From Dendrobium chrysotoxum (Eukaryota; Streptophyta; Magnoliopsida; Asparagales; Orchidaceae): a DNA stretch of 64,000 bases. Under the pieces are notes generated by a model. The model made no database searches, was not told the origin of the DNA, and saw only the letters and a program-made list of their open reading frames with translations. Made by a program: the position numbers and the translations under genes. Positions within the stretch are counted from its first letter, which is position 1. Each line of letters starts with the position of its first letter. The stretch is taken from assembly GCA_019925795.1 (NCBI GenBank), contig CM034310.1, positions 19,612,764 through 19,676,763 on the forward strand, read 5' to 3'. Shown piece after piece: positions 23,801 to 34,939 of this stretch.

Positions 23801-24648
23801 AACTACTTCCTTGGATTTAGAGTAAAATAGATTGAAGATGAAACATTTCTTAACCAATCTAAGTACATCAAGGATATTCCAAAAAAGTATGAAATGGATA
23901 ATGTGAAGGTCATGAATACTCCCGTGAGTTCTACCATTCAATTAGATAAAGATCCAAATGGAAAGTTAGTAGAACAGAAGAAGTATAGGGGAATAATTAG
24001 ATCACTTGTCTATTTAACTGCCAGCAGACCAGATATAATATTTATTATATGTCTCTGCACCCGATTTCAATTAGACCCAAAAGAATCCCATATGACTGCT
24101 ATCAAAAGAATTCTTAGATATCTACTAGGCACTCTGAACTTAGGAATTTGGTATCCTAGACACAACACTACATTTAAAATCCTAAGGTATTCAGATTCTA
24201 ATTTTGTAGGATATAGGATAGATAGAAAAAGCACCTATGGTACCTATCAATTCATAGGACAATCCTTAGTTTATAGTCTAGTAGAAAACAAAAGTAGGTA
24301 GCCCTGGCAATGGCTAAAGTAGAATATATAATAATAGGAAGCTGTATTGCTCAAGTTTTATGGTTAAAATAATAGCTTTTAGATCTTAGACTACCTGTAG
24401 GAACCATCCCAATTATGTGTGATAATATTAGTATAATTTACATATCTAAAAATCTAATTCAACACTCACGTACAAAGCATATAGATATTAGTCATCACTT
24501 CATAAGAGATCATGTAGCCTAGGGAGACATCAAACTACACCATATAGCTACCAGAGATCAACTGGCTAATATTTTCACAAAACTATTGGCTTATGACACA
24601 TTTAGCACGTTGAGGATAAAATTGGGTGTCATAGATGTTCATGCTTAA
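20860..24648 (+). pseudogene. pol of element B (protease, integrase, RT, RNase H), decayed
   Basis: Fragments in order: coiled-coil linker (20860-21234), second CCHC-like segment and WVPKT (21280-21591), protease near 21634-21936 (WYMNSGCSRHMTG, so the catalytic aspartate of DSG is replaced by asparagine), integrase zinc region ending CDACQLGK (21952-22155), integrase core with HMDLFGP and IHSDYGGEF (22156-22506), RT (23240-23830) whose YVDD box reads YIYD, and RNase H (23894-24648) ending LGVIDVHA. More than ten stops occur, many explained by C-to-T or G-to-A changes of CAA, CAG or TGG codons. A one-base lesion at about 23470 shifts frame. Confidence 0.85.
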
Positions 24649-24898
24649 TTAAAAAAAACTAAAAAAAATATTTTTGAATTCATGTGTTTGTACTGATTTT
24701 TTTTTGTGTTATTATTTTGTTAGAAAATTTGAAAAAAGGGGTTTCTTGATCATCTCAGACACATCTTAGTGATACAAAATTCTTGAATTATTCTGTATAT
24801 CATACTATATGATACACAATCATACTATACGATACACATTATTGATCATCATACTGTATGATTTCTTTCTTCATACGGTTCGATCCACGTGTCAAAAT
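24584..24898 (+). repeat. 315-bp tandem duplication in element B, unit 1
   Basis: Unit 1 starts with TATTGGCTTATGACAC at the end of RNase H and runs into the pre-ORF2 palindromes. Unit 2 starts at 24899, is cut by element A at 25088 and resumes at 36585 to about 36711. The two units are nearly identical, so the duplication is younger than the element but older than the insertion of A. Confidence 0.85.
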
Positions 24899-25083
24899 TA
24901 TTGGCTTATGACACATTTAGTACGTTGAGGACAAAATTGGGTGTCATAGATGTTCATGCTTAATGAAAAAAAAAACTAAAAAAAATATTTTTGAATTCAT
25001 GTGTTTGTCCTGATTTTTTTGTGTGTTATTATTTTGTTAGAAAATTTTTAAAAAAGGGGTTTCTTAATCATCTCAGACACATC

Positions 25084-25088
25084 TTAGT
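25084..25088. repeat. Target-site duplication of element A, left copy (TTAGT)
   Basis: TTAGT precedes the LTR of A; the same pentamer follows the 3' LTR at 36580-36584, and an uninterrupted TTAGTGATAC occurs in unit 1 of the duplication near 24768. Confidence 0.9.
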
Positions 25089-25339
25089 GGTTGCAAATCT
25101 GGTTTTGATGATAAAAAACATGTTTTCCGTGTGTTTTGCTTGACTAACCCGTTTCAGGCACAAAAGATCACGAGCAAATCAAGCCAACTTAAGATCGGGT
25201 CCAAGTATGTCAAATGTATGATTTTTCTTTTTATTGAGTCAATTGTAATGTAACTGATCCCCGAGCTAAGTAACCTTGCACACACACACTCAGGGGGAGA
25301 GCTTGAGTAAATTAGAGTTTCTGTTCATTTTTTGTTCAA

Positions 25340-26012
25340 ATCGTCCTGGATGATATTCACATCGTCCTTGACGATCCAGCAAAAACATAAACCCTAATTA
25401 GGGCGACCAAGTTAAGTGAGTCTGATTAAGCAGATCGTCCTGAACGATCTTTGGATTGTACAGAAGATATGCTCAAATCAGAAATTTTCAGTCGCTAGAA
25501 TAAGTTAGGTAAGTTTTTATTTTAAGTTATTTGGTTTGATCGTCCCGGACAATACGTGTATCGTCCTGGACGATTCAGTACAATCATGCCTAAATTAGTC
25601 TGATAATTAAGGAAAGCAATTAATATTTAATTGATATGATCATATCGTCTTGGACGATCGCAGGATCGTCCCGGACGACCATGGTCGTCTAGTGCATTTC
25701 AGCTGTATGTCCCAAATGTGTTCAGGACGATTTGGGCACTTTTTGAACAAATTTTACAGGACGATATCCGTATCGTCCTGGATGATCAAGTTATTTTTTG
25801 GTCGTCCAGCACAAGTTTCTCTGGACAACCTGAACTGTCTTCTGGACGATATTCCTCGATTTGCACTAATCATCCTGGACGATCGCAGGATCGTACGGGA
25901 CGATATGAACAATTTTTTCTACTGATCGTCCAGAAGAGCCAGATCGTCCAGGCTGAAATAGCTGATTTTGAACTGATCGTACAGGATGATCTATCGATCG
26001 TCCTGAATGATC
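25340..26012 (+). repeat. Palindrome array in U3 of the element A 5' LTR
   Basis: Copies and half-copies of ATCGTCCTGGACGAT, with variants ATCGTCCCGGACGAC and CG-decayed forms. Some are paired through CGCAGG, as in GACGATCGCAGGATCGT near 25654. Downstream come CTTGGCCGATCAG and the TATA box. Confidence 0.9.
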
Positions 26013-26052
26013 TTGGCCGATCAGTTAAGATTTAGGGCAAACTTTAAGCCCT

Positions 26053-26062
26053 CCTATAAAAG
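26053..26062 (+). promoter_or_regulatory. TATA box of the A/D/E-family LTR promoter (element A 5' LTR)
   Basis: CCTATAAAAG. The identical decamer is at 35889-35898, 46554-46563 and 56468-56477, and as a complement at 59552-59561, always after the palindrome array and GGCCG or GGCCA. It should set the start of the gag-pol transcript about 30 bp downstream. Confidence 0.75.
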
Positions 26063-26745
26063 AACTTTTTCTTGAAATAAGAAAAATCTTTTGCCACCTT
26101 CCTTTCCAGAGAAATCCTAGAGAGAGAGAGTTTGGGAGAGAGAGAGAGGATCTTGTGAGGGGGAGTTAGTGAGAGATTCACTAAGGTTGCTCCAAGCACG
26201 GATCAGAGTCATCTTCTCTGCTCGTCGTCTTTCATCTAGTTGGTGTTCGTCGTGGGAGGATCATTCGCAAGAAGATCCGGGGTTCTCTGCACGCTTCAGG
26301 TGGAAGCAAAAGGAGTTCGAAGGTTCTCTGCCTGCATCAGAAGGAAGCAAAAGGAGGTCGGGTTCTCTGCCCCACCGTGTGGTGAAAAGGAGGTGTTTGT
26401 ATAGGCTTCTCCGCCTTGCTGTGGGAGCAAAAGGAGAGACACTTTTGTTTTAGTGCAATACCCGGAGGGGAGGCTCCGGGGAGTGGATGTAGGTCAAGTT
26501 GATCGAACCACTATAAAATCTGGTTTGCTTTTTTTATTCAGTTCTGCACTTTACTTTTTGATATTAACTACGTGGGTGAATATCTGAGATTGATCTTTTC
26601 GTTCTTGTTTAATAGTTTCCACTGCTAAGTATCGAAAAGATTTTTCATTGTTGTTGTGAAATTTTTAAATAACCAATTCACCCCCCCTCTTGGTTAGCCT
26701 CGGGACTAGTTCACTAGGGCTTAACATCCCTATCGAACTTTCAAG

Positions 26746-26757
26746 TGGTATCAAAGC
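26746..26757 (+). promoter_or_regulatory. Primer-binding site of element A
   Basis: TGGTATCAAAGC, complementary to initiator tRNA-Met with one change from TGGTATCAGAGC. Confidence 0.9.
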
Positions 26758-26798
26758 GGGATTCAAAATTTAGGTTTAAAAACTTTTGAATTTGATCC

Positions 26799-27800
26799 AT
26801 GGCTAACTGTAACAATCATAATACTGCTGAAGGATATTCTATTACAAGACCACCGTTGTTTGACAATATTCCTTTTGATTTTTGGAAAACACGCATGTTT
26901 ACTTTTCTGCAATCTATTAATTATCGTATGTGGATGTTAGTTAAGGATGGTTATGAAGCACCATATAGACTTGTTAATGGAATTAAAACTGAACTCCCAT
27001 TTATAGATTGGACTTTTGATGATCGTGACTTAGCACAGTTAAATGCAAAATGTTTGAACTGTTTCTTTTGTGCTTTAAAATTTGAAGACTATTTGCATGT
27101 TTCTACTTGTACAACGGGAAAAGAAATCTGAGATAGATTATGTATAACATATGAAGGTACAACTGAAGTCAAACAGTCTAGGTTAAACATCTTGTTACAT
27201 GATTATGAACTTTTTCGCATGAAACCTAGTGAGACTATTTCAGAAATGTACACAAGGTTCACTCAGATTGTTACCTCTTTGCATGCTTTAGGTAGAGAAC
27301 TTACTAACTACGAAAGAGTGAACAAAATTCATAGATATTTGCCTGCTTCTTATGATGCTAAGATTACTGCTATCACGAAATCTAAAGATTTAAATACTTA
27401 CTCTATTGATAGCTTACTTGGATCACTCATTGCTTACGAGCAAGGGGTGAACCAAAGACAACTTGATGCAGGTGAACGAAAGAAGGAGAAGACAGTGGCA
27501 CTAAAGGCCATAGATTCAGATGCTAGCACTTCCGGGTCTGATAGCGATGATGTTGCCTTAATCACAAGGAAATTCAAGAGCTTTCTAAGGAAGAAGAATA
27601 AGAATTTTTAAAAGTGGAACAAAGGTAAGACCAGTAGAAACTTTAAAGGTTCATCTGAATCTGTTTGTTTTGAATGCAGGAAGCCTGGAAACATAAAGGC
27701 GGATTATCCTACACTCAAGGCTCACCCAAGCAAGGAGAAGGGTGAGGAGAAACCAAAGTTTAGAAAGGACAAGAAACGGATTCAGAAGGCATTCTGGGCA
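26799..27800 (+). pseudogene. gag of element A, decayed
   Basis: Same start and frame as gag of D. A TGG-to-TGA change ends the first open part at 27131, a TAA ends the second at 27611. The UBN2-like capsid region is recognisable (RMKPSETISEMYTRFTQIV). The zinc knuckle (27666-27707) reads C-x2-C-x4-N-x4-Y: the histidine and last cysteine are lost, so nucleic-acid binding would fail even without the stops. A one-base deletion near 27840 puts the following coiled-coil region in another frame. Confidence 0.9.
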
Positions 27801-27850
27801 GACTCTGCATCCGACTCTTCTGAGACTGAAGCTAAAGGGAGGAAACAAAC

Positions 27851-30800
27851 TTGTGTCTGATGGCTGATGATCACCCTAGTCAGTCGGACCAGGAAGAGGT
27901 ATGTGAGCTTACTTACGATCAATTATTTAAAGTTTCTGAAAAAATTCATACATCGTATAGGAAGCTTAAGAAAATTCATGCTAGTTTGAAATTAGATTAT
28001 TTGACTTTGCAAAAAGAGCATGATGTGTTTGTTAAAGATCATTCCACTGCTGATTCCAATTATATGTCTTTGCATGATGAATTCGATGAGTTGAACAAAA
28101 AATATTCTGATTTAACTGTTGAGCATGATTTGTTAAAAACATCGCATGTTGAATTAGAAGTTGCTTTTAAGAAATTGAATGATATGACATGTGATTTAGA
28201 AAGTAATGAAAGTGTAAAAACCTTTGAAATTGCAAGTTTAAATAAACATATTGAGTTTTTAAAAGTGAAAATTAGTGCTTTTGAAAAGAACAAAACACCG
28301 CCTACTTTTGAACAGTTTTATGCACCGCCACCTTTTGAAAAATCTATTGCAAGTTCATTAAAGCATGTTTCATATACATCTAGGAAGAGGCACTATCACC
28401 CACGTAGATTAGTTAACCCTTTTCCTGGTGTTAGATGTTTTTCATGTGGCATGTTAGGACACATTTCCCACACATGTACTGTTCATCGTAGTACACATTG
28501 GGTGTGGAGACCCAAACAGGTTTGGGTTCCTTCTTATGAAAAGAAGGAATGTGGTACCTGGACAGTGGATGTTCTAGAAACATGACTGGAGATGCAAATC
28601 AGTTCATTTCGCTGGAGGCCAGAGCTGGAGGCAAGGTTACACTTGGAGATAACACCACCAGGAAGGTGGTAGGCTCAGGTTAATTGGTGATTCAAAGAAT
28701 TTTATGATTGATAATGTTTTGCTTGTAGATGGACTGAAACACAACTTGCTGAGCATCAGTCAACTTTGTGACAAGGGATACAGCATTAAATTCCTGCCCA
28801 CTGGCTGCATTTTAAGCTTAAATGATGAAGTTATTTTACAGGGGCAAAGGATCAACAATGTCTACAAGCTTGATGTAAGTTACATTAAATCTGATAATTC
28901 AATTTGCTTAAAAACTACTGTTGATGAGTCTTGGTTATGACATAGGAGATTGTGTCATGCTAGTATGAAAACCCTTAGGAGAGTCACCCAGAAGGACTTA
29001 GTTAGAGGTGTGCCCAAGCTTAAGTTCACTAAGGATCACCTTCACCCAGAAGGACTTAGTTAGAGGTGTGCCCAAGCTTAAGTTCACTAAGGATCACCTG
29101 TGTGATGCCTGTCAGTTGGGGAAGCAAGTCCAATCCTCGTTTCACTCTGTTAAGGACATTAGTACCTCTAGACCTTTAGAAGTTCTTCACATGGACCTTT
29201 TTGGACCCATTAGCACTGCCAGCTTAGGGGGGAGAGTCTATGGATTTGTGATTGTAGATGATTATTCGAGGTTCACTTGGGTTAAATTTTTGTCACATAA
29301 ATCTGAGTCATTTGATGAGTTTAGATCTTTCTCTACTTGGATTCAGAAGAAGTTAGGATGTGAGATTTTTACCATCTATAGTGATCACGGAGGGGAGTTT
29401 GAAAATGAAAGATTTGGAAGTTTTTATGAGGATCAAGGGATTAGTCACAATTTTTCAGCTCTTAGGATCCCTCAGCAGAATGGGGTAGCTGAAAGGAAGA
29501 ACAGGACCTTAGTGGAAGCCGCTAGAGCCATGCTTGCCGAGTATTCACTTTCAAAATACTTTTGGGCTGAAGCGGTGAACACTGCCTGTTATGTGCTGAA
29601 TAGGGTGAATGTGAGAGTCAAACTGAACAGGACACCTTATGAGATCATTAAGGGTAGAACTCCAAATCTGTCCCACCTCCATTTCTTTGGCTGTAAGGTT
29701 TTCATTCTGAACAACGGGAAGTCACCCTTAAGAAAATTTGACCCCAAATCTGATGAAGGAGTGTTCTTAAAATATTTAAGTGTGGGGAAATCCTTTAGGG
29801 TGTTCAATAAGAGGACTTTGGTGGTGGAAGAAACAACCCATGTAGTGTTTGATGAATCTGATCCTAAGGAGTCTAGATCTGAAGTAGAAGATGAAGAGAT
29901 TGTTGAGGTTACCCAAGGAGTTGGAAATACAAATCTGGAGGAAAGGGTAGAACCTCAAACCACATTGCCTAGAGATTGGAGATATTCTTCGAGTCATCCT
30001 AAAGAATTGATCTTAGGAGACCCTTCTGAAGGTGTTAGGACTAGGCATGGACTTAGGAAGGAAGTAAACCATTCTGCCTTTATCTCAATAACTGAACCCA
30101 CCAATATCAATCAAGCCTTATCGGATGAGTTTTGGATTTTAGCTATGCAGGAAGAATTGAATCAATTTGTAAGGAATGATGTTTGGGAGTTAGTAGAAAG
30201 ACCTAGAAATTAAAGTATTGTGGGAACCAAGTGGGTCTTTAAGAATAAGATGAATGATTCTGGTGTGGTGGTGAGAAATAAGGCAAGATTGTTGGCTAAG
30301 GGGTATAATCAGATAGAAGGGATTGATTTTGAGGAGACTTTTGCCCCTGTAGCTAGATTGGAAGCCATTAGAGTGCTACTAGCCTTTGCCTGTTATAAGG
30401 GATTTAAGCTATTTCAAATGGATGCAAGAGTGCCTTTTTAAATGGGGTAATTAAAGAAGATGTTTTTGTAGAACAACTCCCAGGTTTTGAGAGTTCCCAA
30501 TATCCAAATCATGTTTATAAATTAAAAAAGTCATTATATGGATTGAAATAGGCACCCAGAGCTTAGTATGAGAGGCTTAGTACATTCCTGTTAGAAAGAG
30601 AGTTTGTTAAGGGGAGCGTAGACACCACCCTTTTTCTGAGGAGATTAGGGGATGACTTACTCATTGTCCAGATCTATGTTGATGATATAATTTTTGGATC
30701 TTCTGATAAATATTTATGTGATGAGTTTTCTAAAATAATGAGTAAGGAGTTTGAGATGAGTATGATGGGAGAATTGTCCTACTATTTGGGGTTTAGCATA

Positions 30801-31625
30801 AGGCAAACAGATGATGGAACCTTTCTCAATCAATCAAAATACACTAAGGATATTTTGAAGAAATATGAAATGGACAAAGCCAAGCCAATCAATACTCCCA
30901 TGACCTCCTCAGTTCATTTAGATAAGGATTCAAGTAGAAAATCTGTTGATCAGAAGAAGTATAGAGGAATAATAGGATCACTGCTTTACCTGACTGCTAG
31001 CCGACCTGATATTATGTTTAGTGTCTGTCTTTGTGCTAGGTTTCAGGCTGATCCTAAAGAGTCCCACCTGACTGCTGTTAAGAGAATTCTTAGATATCTT
31101 TTAGGGACCCCAAACCTAGGAATCTGGTACCCTAGGCATAGCACCTCTTTTGAGATCATTGGATATTCTGATTCTGACTTTGTGGGGTGTAGCGTGGATA
31201 GAAAGAGCACTTCTGGGACTTGTCAATTCATAGGACAGTCGTTAGTCTCCTTGTCCAGTAGAAAATAGAACTTAGTTGCACTTTCTACTACTGAAGCTGA
31301 GTACATTGCCTTAGGGTGTTGTGTGGCCCAAGTTCTTTGGTCGAAGCAACAAGTCTTGGATGTAGGGGTACCTGTTGGCACAATTTCTATTCTGTGTGAT
31401 AATACTAGTGCCATATGTATCTCTAAGAATTCAATTCAATATTTTAGGACCAAACACATTGATATAAGGCATCACTTCATTAGGGACCATGTTACAAAAG
31501 GGGCTATTGAGCTACATCATGTAGCAACTGAAAATCAGTTGGCTGACATAGTCACTAAACCACTGGCCTTTGACTCATTCAGTATTTTGAGAACCAGATT
31601 AGGAGTGATTGATATAAATGCTTGA
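27851..31625 (+). pseudogene. pol of element A (protease, integrase, RT, RNase H), decayed
   Basis: Order: coiled-coil linker and CFSCGMLGHISHTC segment (27851-28540), protease DSGCSRN (about 28560; histidine of DSGCSRH lost), integrase (28704-30213) with the N-terminal zinc region containing CDACQLGK, core motifs HMDLFGP, SDHGGEF and QQNGVAERKNRT, RT starting GTKWVFKNK (30220) with YVDD intact at 30675-30686, and RNase H (to 31625) ending LGVIDINA. Lesions include a deletion before protease, a 58-bp tandem duplication in integrase, a one-base deletion near 30424, TAA at 30211-30213 and TAG at 31266-31268. The last two are shared with D. Confidence 0.9.
28984..29099 (+). repeat. 58-bp perfect tandem duplication inside integrase of element A
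   Basis: Units 28984-29041 and 29042-29099, each beginning TCACCCAGAAGGACTTAG and ending GGATCACCT. Elements B and D have a single copy. 58 is not a multiple of three, so it shifts the frame ahead of the zinc-binding CDAC. Confidence 0.95.
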
Positions 31626-32944
31626 TTCTGATGACTGCTGATTTTTTATTATTCTGATTGATATTCTATTTTCTGTTAGTTAGTTTTTGGTTTGATTATT
31701 TGCTTTCAGTTGATTTTATTTCTTCTGCTGATTTCTATTTTTAGCCTTACTGTTAGTTTAATTTGAGCATTTACTTTGATGTGATTTTCTGCTTACTTTT
31801 TTATTCACTGGTTCATATCTTACACTTACTGTTTTATGCTTTTCAAAATCTGATCACCGCTCACTACTTCTAATAATCTAAATTTCTGACTGGGGTTTTA
31901 TCTTATTTTTATTTGGAAGCTGGTAAGGAGTGATTGATTCCACTGAATCTGTTAAAGGGAAGAAATATTGATGATTGTTTCTCTTCCTCTAACTCCTTTA
32001 CTGGTGTATAGTTTCTTTTGGATAAAAATCCTCTTCAAAATTAAAATGTTAGTTTTTGAAATAGAGATTATTTTATCTTCCTACAGTAATCTGCCTCATA
32101 TCAATAGTGTTTTTCAAAGTCTTGGGTCATTAGTTTGATTTTCTAAATCAAGTGATTGCATTTATCATATGCTGTATGGCTTTTATTTTGTAAATCATTC
32201 TTCCTTACTGTGGAGAGTCATCTCCTATGTCTGGAAGATAATCTCACAGCTGAGACTCTTTAATGATTATGAAAAGGAGAAAGCTTACAAAAGATGCGCA
32301 GTGCGCCAAATAAATTAAAAAAGAGGCATAAAATGAGCCCAAAACTGAAAAGATGTGAAATTTCCAAATTGGATACACAAAGTATATCAAAAATGAAAAG
32401 ATGCGCAAAGCGCCAACCAATTTGAAAAAGAGGCACAAAATGAGCCCAAACCAAGCTTTCTTCCCTTTCAGATTGTTAAATGTCTTAGAAAAATCCGTGC
32501 GCCACTTAATATTTTTCAAAAGCTTGAGTTTGGAAATCCTGATTTCTGATTTCTTACTTTATAACACTATTATATCAGATATTTTTATGAAACGAGGCTT
32601 GAAAGGATCTCTTTTCAAATCTAATGTCTTTTCTTCTGAATTAGATTTTTGTTTTGAAAGAAGTTTGCATCAATAAGGTGCCCGAGGTCGGAGTTACGAA
32701 AGTTGATTTTTCCAACTTTTTCTAGATTTCAGCACTGTCAATTGTCTCCTTATTGGTTTTTGAATCTAAAATCAAGGAAAAATTCTGATTTACTCGAGCA
32801 GCTTGATCAAAAAAAAAATCGTGGCTTTTATTTGTTTTTGCTGTGAGTTTTATTCATTTTTTTTGTTTTATTTAAATTTCGTGGTTGTGCTTTTGGGATC
32901 CTGATCTATCATCTTCATCCTCCATCTTTTTCTATTTTCTTCAC
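31626..32944 (+). other. Pol-ORF2 spacer of element A
   Basis: Non-coding, T-rich. It contains repeats of a unit with GATGCGCAAAGCGCCA and GAGGCACAAAATGAGCCCAAA (32290-32460). The self-complementary GCGC-AAA-GCGC at 32403-32413 is a small hairpin. The same spacer is present in D (52173-53514) and E (complement, 62590-63825). Element B lacks most of it. Confidence 0.75.
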
Positions 32945-33450
32945 ATCATCCCGGACGATACCCCGATCGTCCTGGACGATCCTCTTCATCCTGGACGATC
33001 CAAACATCATCCTGGATGATTCATTCAAAATTGTTCCCACACTGCTCCTGCTGTTGAGAAACTCCAATTATTGGTGATCGTCATGGACGATCCTTACATC
33101 ATCCTGGATGATATGATCCATATCCTCCTGATCTGATCAAACGGCTGACATTGCTCCAATTATTGTCCATCGTCCTGACGATCCACCTTATCGTCCCGGA
33201 CGATCCACATGTCAGCCGCTGGACGATTAGAATTCGGCCCGTCCGACATATTTATTGCATATCGTCCTGGACGATCCACCTAATCGTCCTGGATGATACT
33301 TTTCGTCAATGGTCGTCCAGCCTGACTCCTCGGGATGATTGCCTGTGTCTAATCGTCCTGGACGATCAGACCGCCTTTTTGACCAACTGTCCAGGACGTC
33401 ATAAATGCCCATGTCATCCCGGACGATGTCGCAATTATACAGGACGATCA
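32945..33450 (+). repeat. Palindrome array upstream of ORF2 in element A
   Basis: Same ATCGTCCTGGACGAT-type palindromes as in the LTR but separately arranged: for example ATCGTCCTGGACGAT near 32967 and 33262. The array ends GGACGATCAGGCCG, 5 bp before the TATA-like box. Confidence 0.9.
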
Positions 33451-33459
33451 GGCCGTTTT

Positions 33460-33469
33460 CTATATAAAC
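33460..33469 (+). promoter_or_regulatory. Internal TATA box before ORF2, element A
   Basis: CTATATAAAC lies 74 bp before the ORF2 start codon at 33543, with a pyrimidine-rich leader between. The same decamer sits at 54055-54064 in D. An internal promoter for ORF2 is inferred from position and conservation. Confidence 0.6.
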
Positions 33470-33542
33470 AACAGTTTTCTGAAGGATTTTCCACACCTTT
33501 TTCTTCCACTCTCCTTCTACTTCCTTACACTTTTGATTCCTA

Positions 33543-34681
33543 ATGGCTGGTGGCAAACAGTCCCGTCAAAAGGGTGCCAGTTCCTCCCGGGGACCTGTTG
33601 ATCCTCGCTTCCCCAATGCAGCCGATCAGGCTGCCTACGAGCGATATTGTCAAGTGAAGATCACACCGTCGAAAATCGTAAATCCCCACACTCTCACTTA
33701 TCCTGTCCTTGACCTCTTCGCACACACCTCCCTCACATTCATCATGACTCTCGCATTTCCCTTTAGCTTGGAACTTCTTCATGTTTTCTTTGCAAACTTG
33801 TGGATTTTGGCTGATTACTCCACCCTCCGCTCTTATGTAAATCAGCGCCCCGTCGAACTTACCTACCAGGACTTTCATAACATTCTCTAACTTTCCGTTA
33901 CTGGCGATAAACTCCACACCCTTATCACCGACCCAGACTATGATTGGAGTGTCGCCAATCATTTCCTTCGCAATATAAATGCTCCTTATCATGACAATGC
34001 TTGCTCCACACTTCTTAAGGACGCCCGGACTATTCAGCATGTTCTTCGTTCCTCCGTCATTCCAAAGGCGGGGGATCGAATTTACATCATCCCACTCCTG
34101 TCCTTGACCACCTACTACATTCTGGCCCATAGGGAATTAATGCCACCGACCTTATTATCTGGTACCTCAAGCACCTCACCACCATTTGGGATCCAGGTCA
34201 TCGCCGTCGTCCAAATCTAGCCTTAGGACACATCATTACATATGCCCTCGAAACCAAATATGACCTGCAATATCCCGCAGCTCCAGATGTTCCTCCTTCC
34301 TTCCTCACCAACAATGCCTTCCATATCCTACACAGCACCCGACTACATCCGGAGCCCACCCCGGATGTTGAGGAAGAGGAGGAAGAGGCCATTCCAGTTC
34401 CTGCTGCACCAGAGGCACCTGCTCCCCTTCGCATTGCCTCTCCCTTTGACCACCTGGTGCAGCGCTTCGATCAGTGGGAGGCAAGATTTGACTCCTATGT
34501 GGTTGCCCAGGAGCAGCGGCACGCCGACGACATCCAGCGCTTCACTGACTATGCTACGTAGCAGCAATAGCAGCATGACCAGGACATTGCCTTGATTGGA
34601 GCCCACTTTCAGGCCATTCACCATTACTTCAACCCACCACAGCCACCTCCTTCTTCCGATCAGGATCCGCCTCCGTTCTAG
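33543..34681 (+). pseudogene. ORF2 of element A, decayed
   Basis: Full-length counterpart of the intact ORF2 of D (54140-55279). It begins MAGGKQSRQKGASSSRG and ends at TAG 34679-34681. A TAA at 33888-33890, a one-base deletion near 34136 and TAG codons near 34558-34570 break it. The acidic-proline linker and Q-rich tail are recognisable. Function is discussed under the D copy. Confidence 0.9.
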
Positions 34682-34761
34682 TTTTCTATTTTGTAGTTGT
34701 TCTCTTTTATGTTTTGTACTTGTATTTCCGTGTTCTGTTTTACCCTTCTCCTTTTTTGTGA

Positions 34762-34776
34762 TGTCAAAAGGGGGCG
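34762..34776 (+). promoter_or_regulatory. Second purine tract after ORF2, element A
   Basis: TGTCAAAAGGGGGCG follows ORF2 by about 80 bp. Equivalent tracts follow ORF2 in B (38240-38254), D (55356-55370) and E (complement near 60777-60791). Confidence 0.6.
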
Positions 34777-34925
34777 TTAGTTGTAGTTGTTTCAGTTTTT
34801 GTTATGTGTTATGTTTTCTGTATTAGTTTGATTGTTAAATAAAAATTTGAAAAAAAAATATATCTATTTTTCGATCTCCTGTTTATTTTTATTTTCAAAC
34901 TAATGTACAGATGTTTGCCATCATT

Positions 34926-34939
34926 AAAAAGGGGGAGAT
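34926..34939 (+). promoter_or_regulatory. Polypurine tract of element A
   Basis: AAAAAGGGGGAGAT directly abuts the 3' LTR start TGTTGTAAATC. It primes plus-strand DNA synthesis. Confidence 0.9.

Larger units (their letters stand above)
25089..26743 (+). repeat. 5' LTR of element A
   Basis: 1655 bp. It begins GGTTGCAAATC where sister LTRs have TGTTGCAAATC, so the first base is mutated. It ends ATCGAACTTTCA. U3 holds the palindrome array (about 25340-26012) and the TATA box CCTATAAAAG (26053-26062). Downstream are GA-rich sequence and two to three 39-41-bp repeats starting GGTTCTCTGC (26281, 26322, 26361). Confidence 0.95.

Noticed and set aside
24899..25088. Separate truncated copia fragment
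   Set aside because: It is unit 2 of the 315-bp duplication in element B, continuous with 36585 after removal of element A.
26169..26453. Host gene encoding a 94-residue basic protein
   Set aside because: The frame lies in the LTR and recurs in other LTR copies; at most a leader ORF of the element.
33227..34130. Two long minus-strand frames (109 and 196 codons) antisense to ORF2
   Set aside because: They are shadows of ORF2 codons and of the palindrome array; their sequence shows no domain and the palindromes force open frames on both strands.
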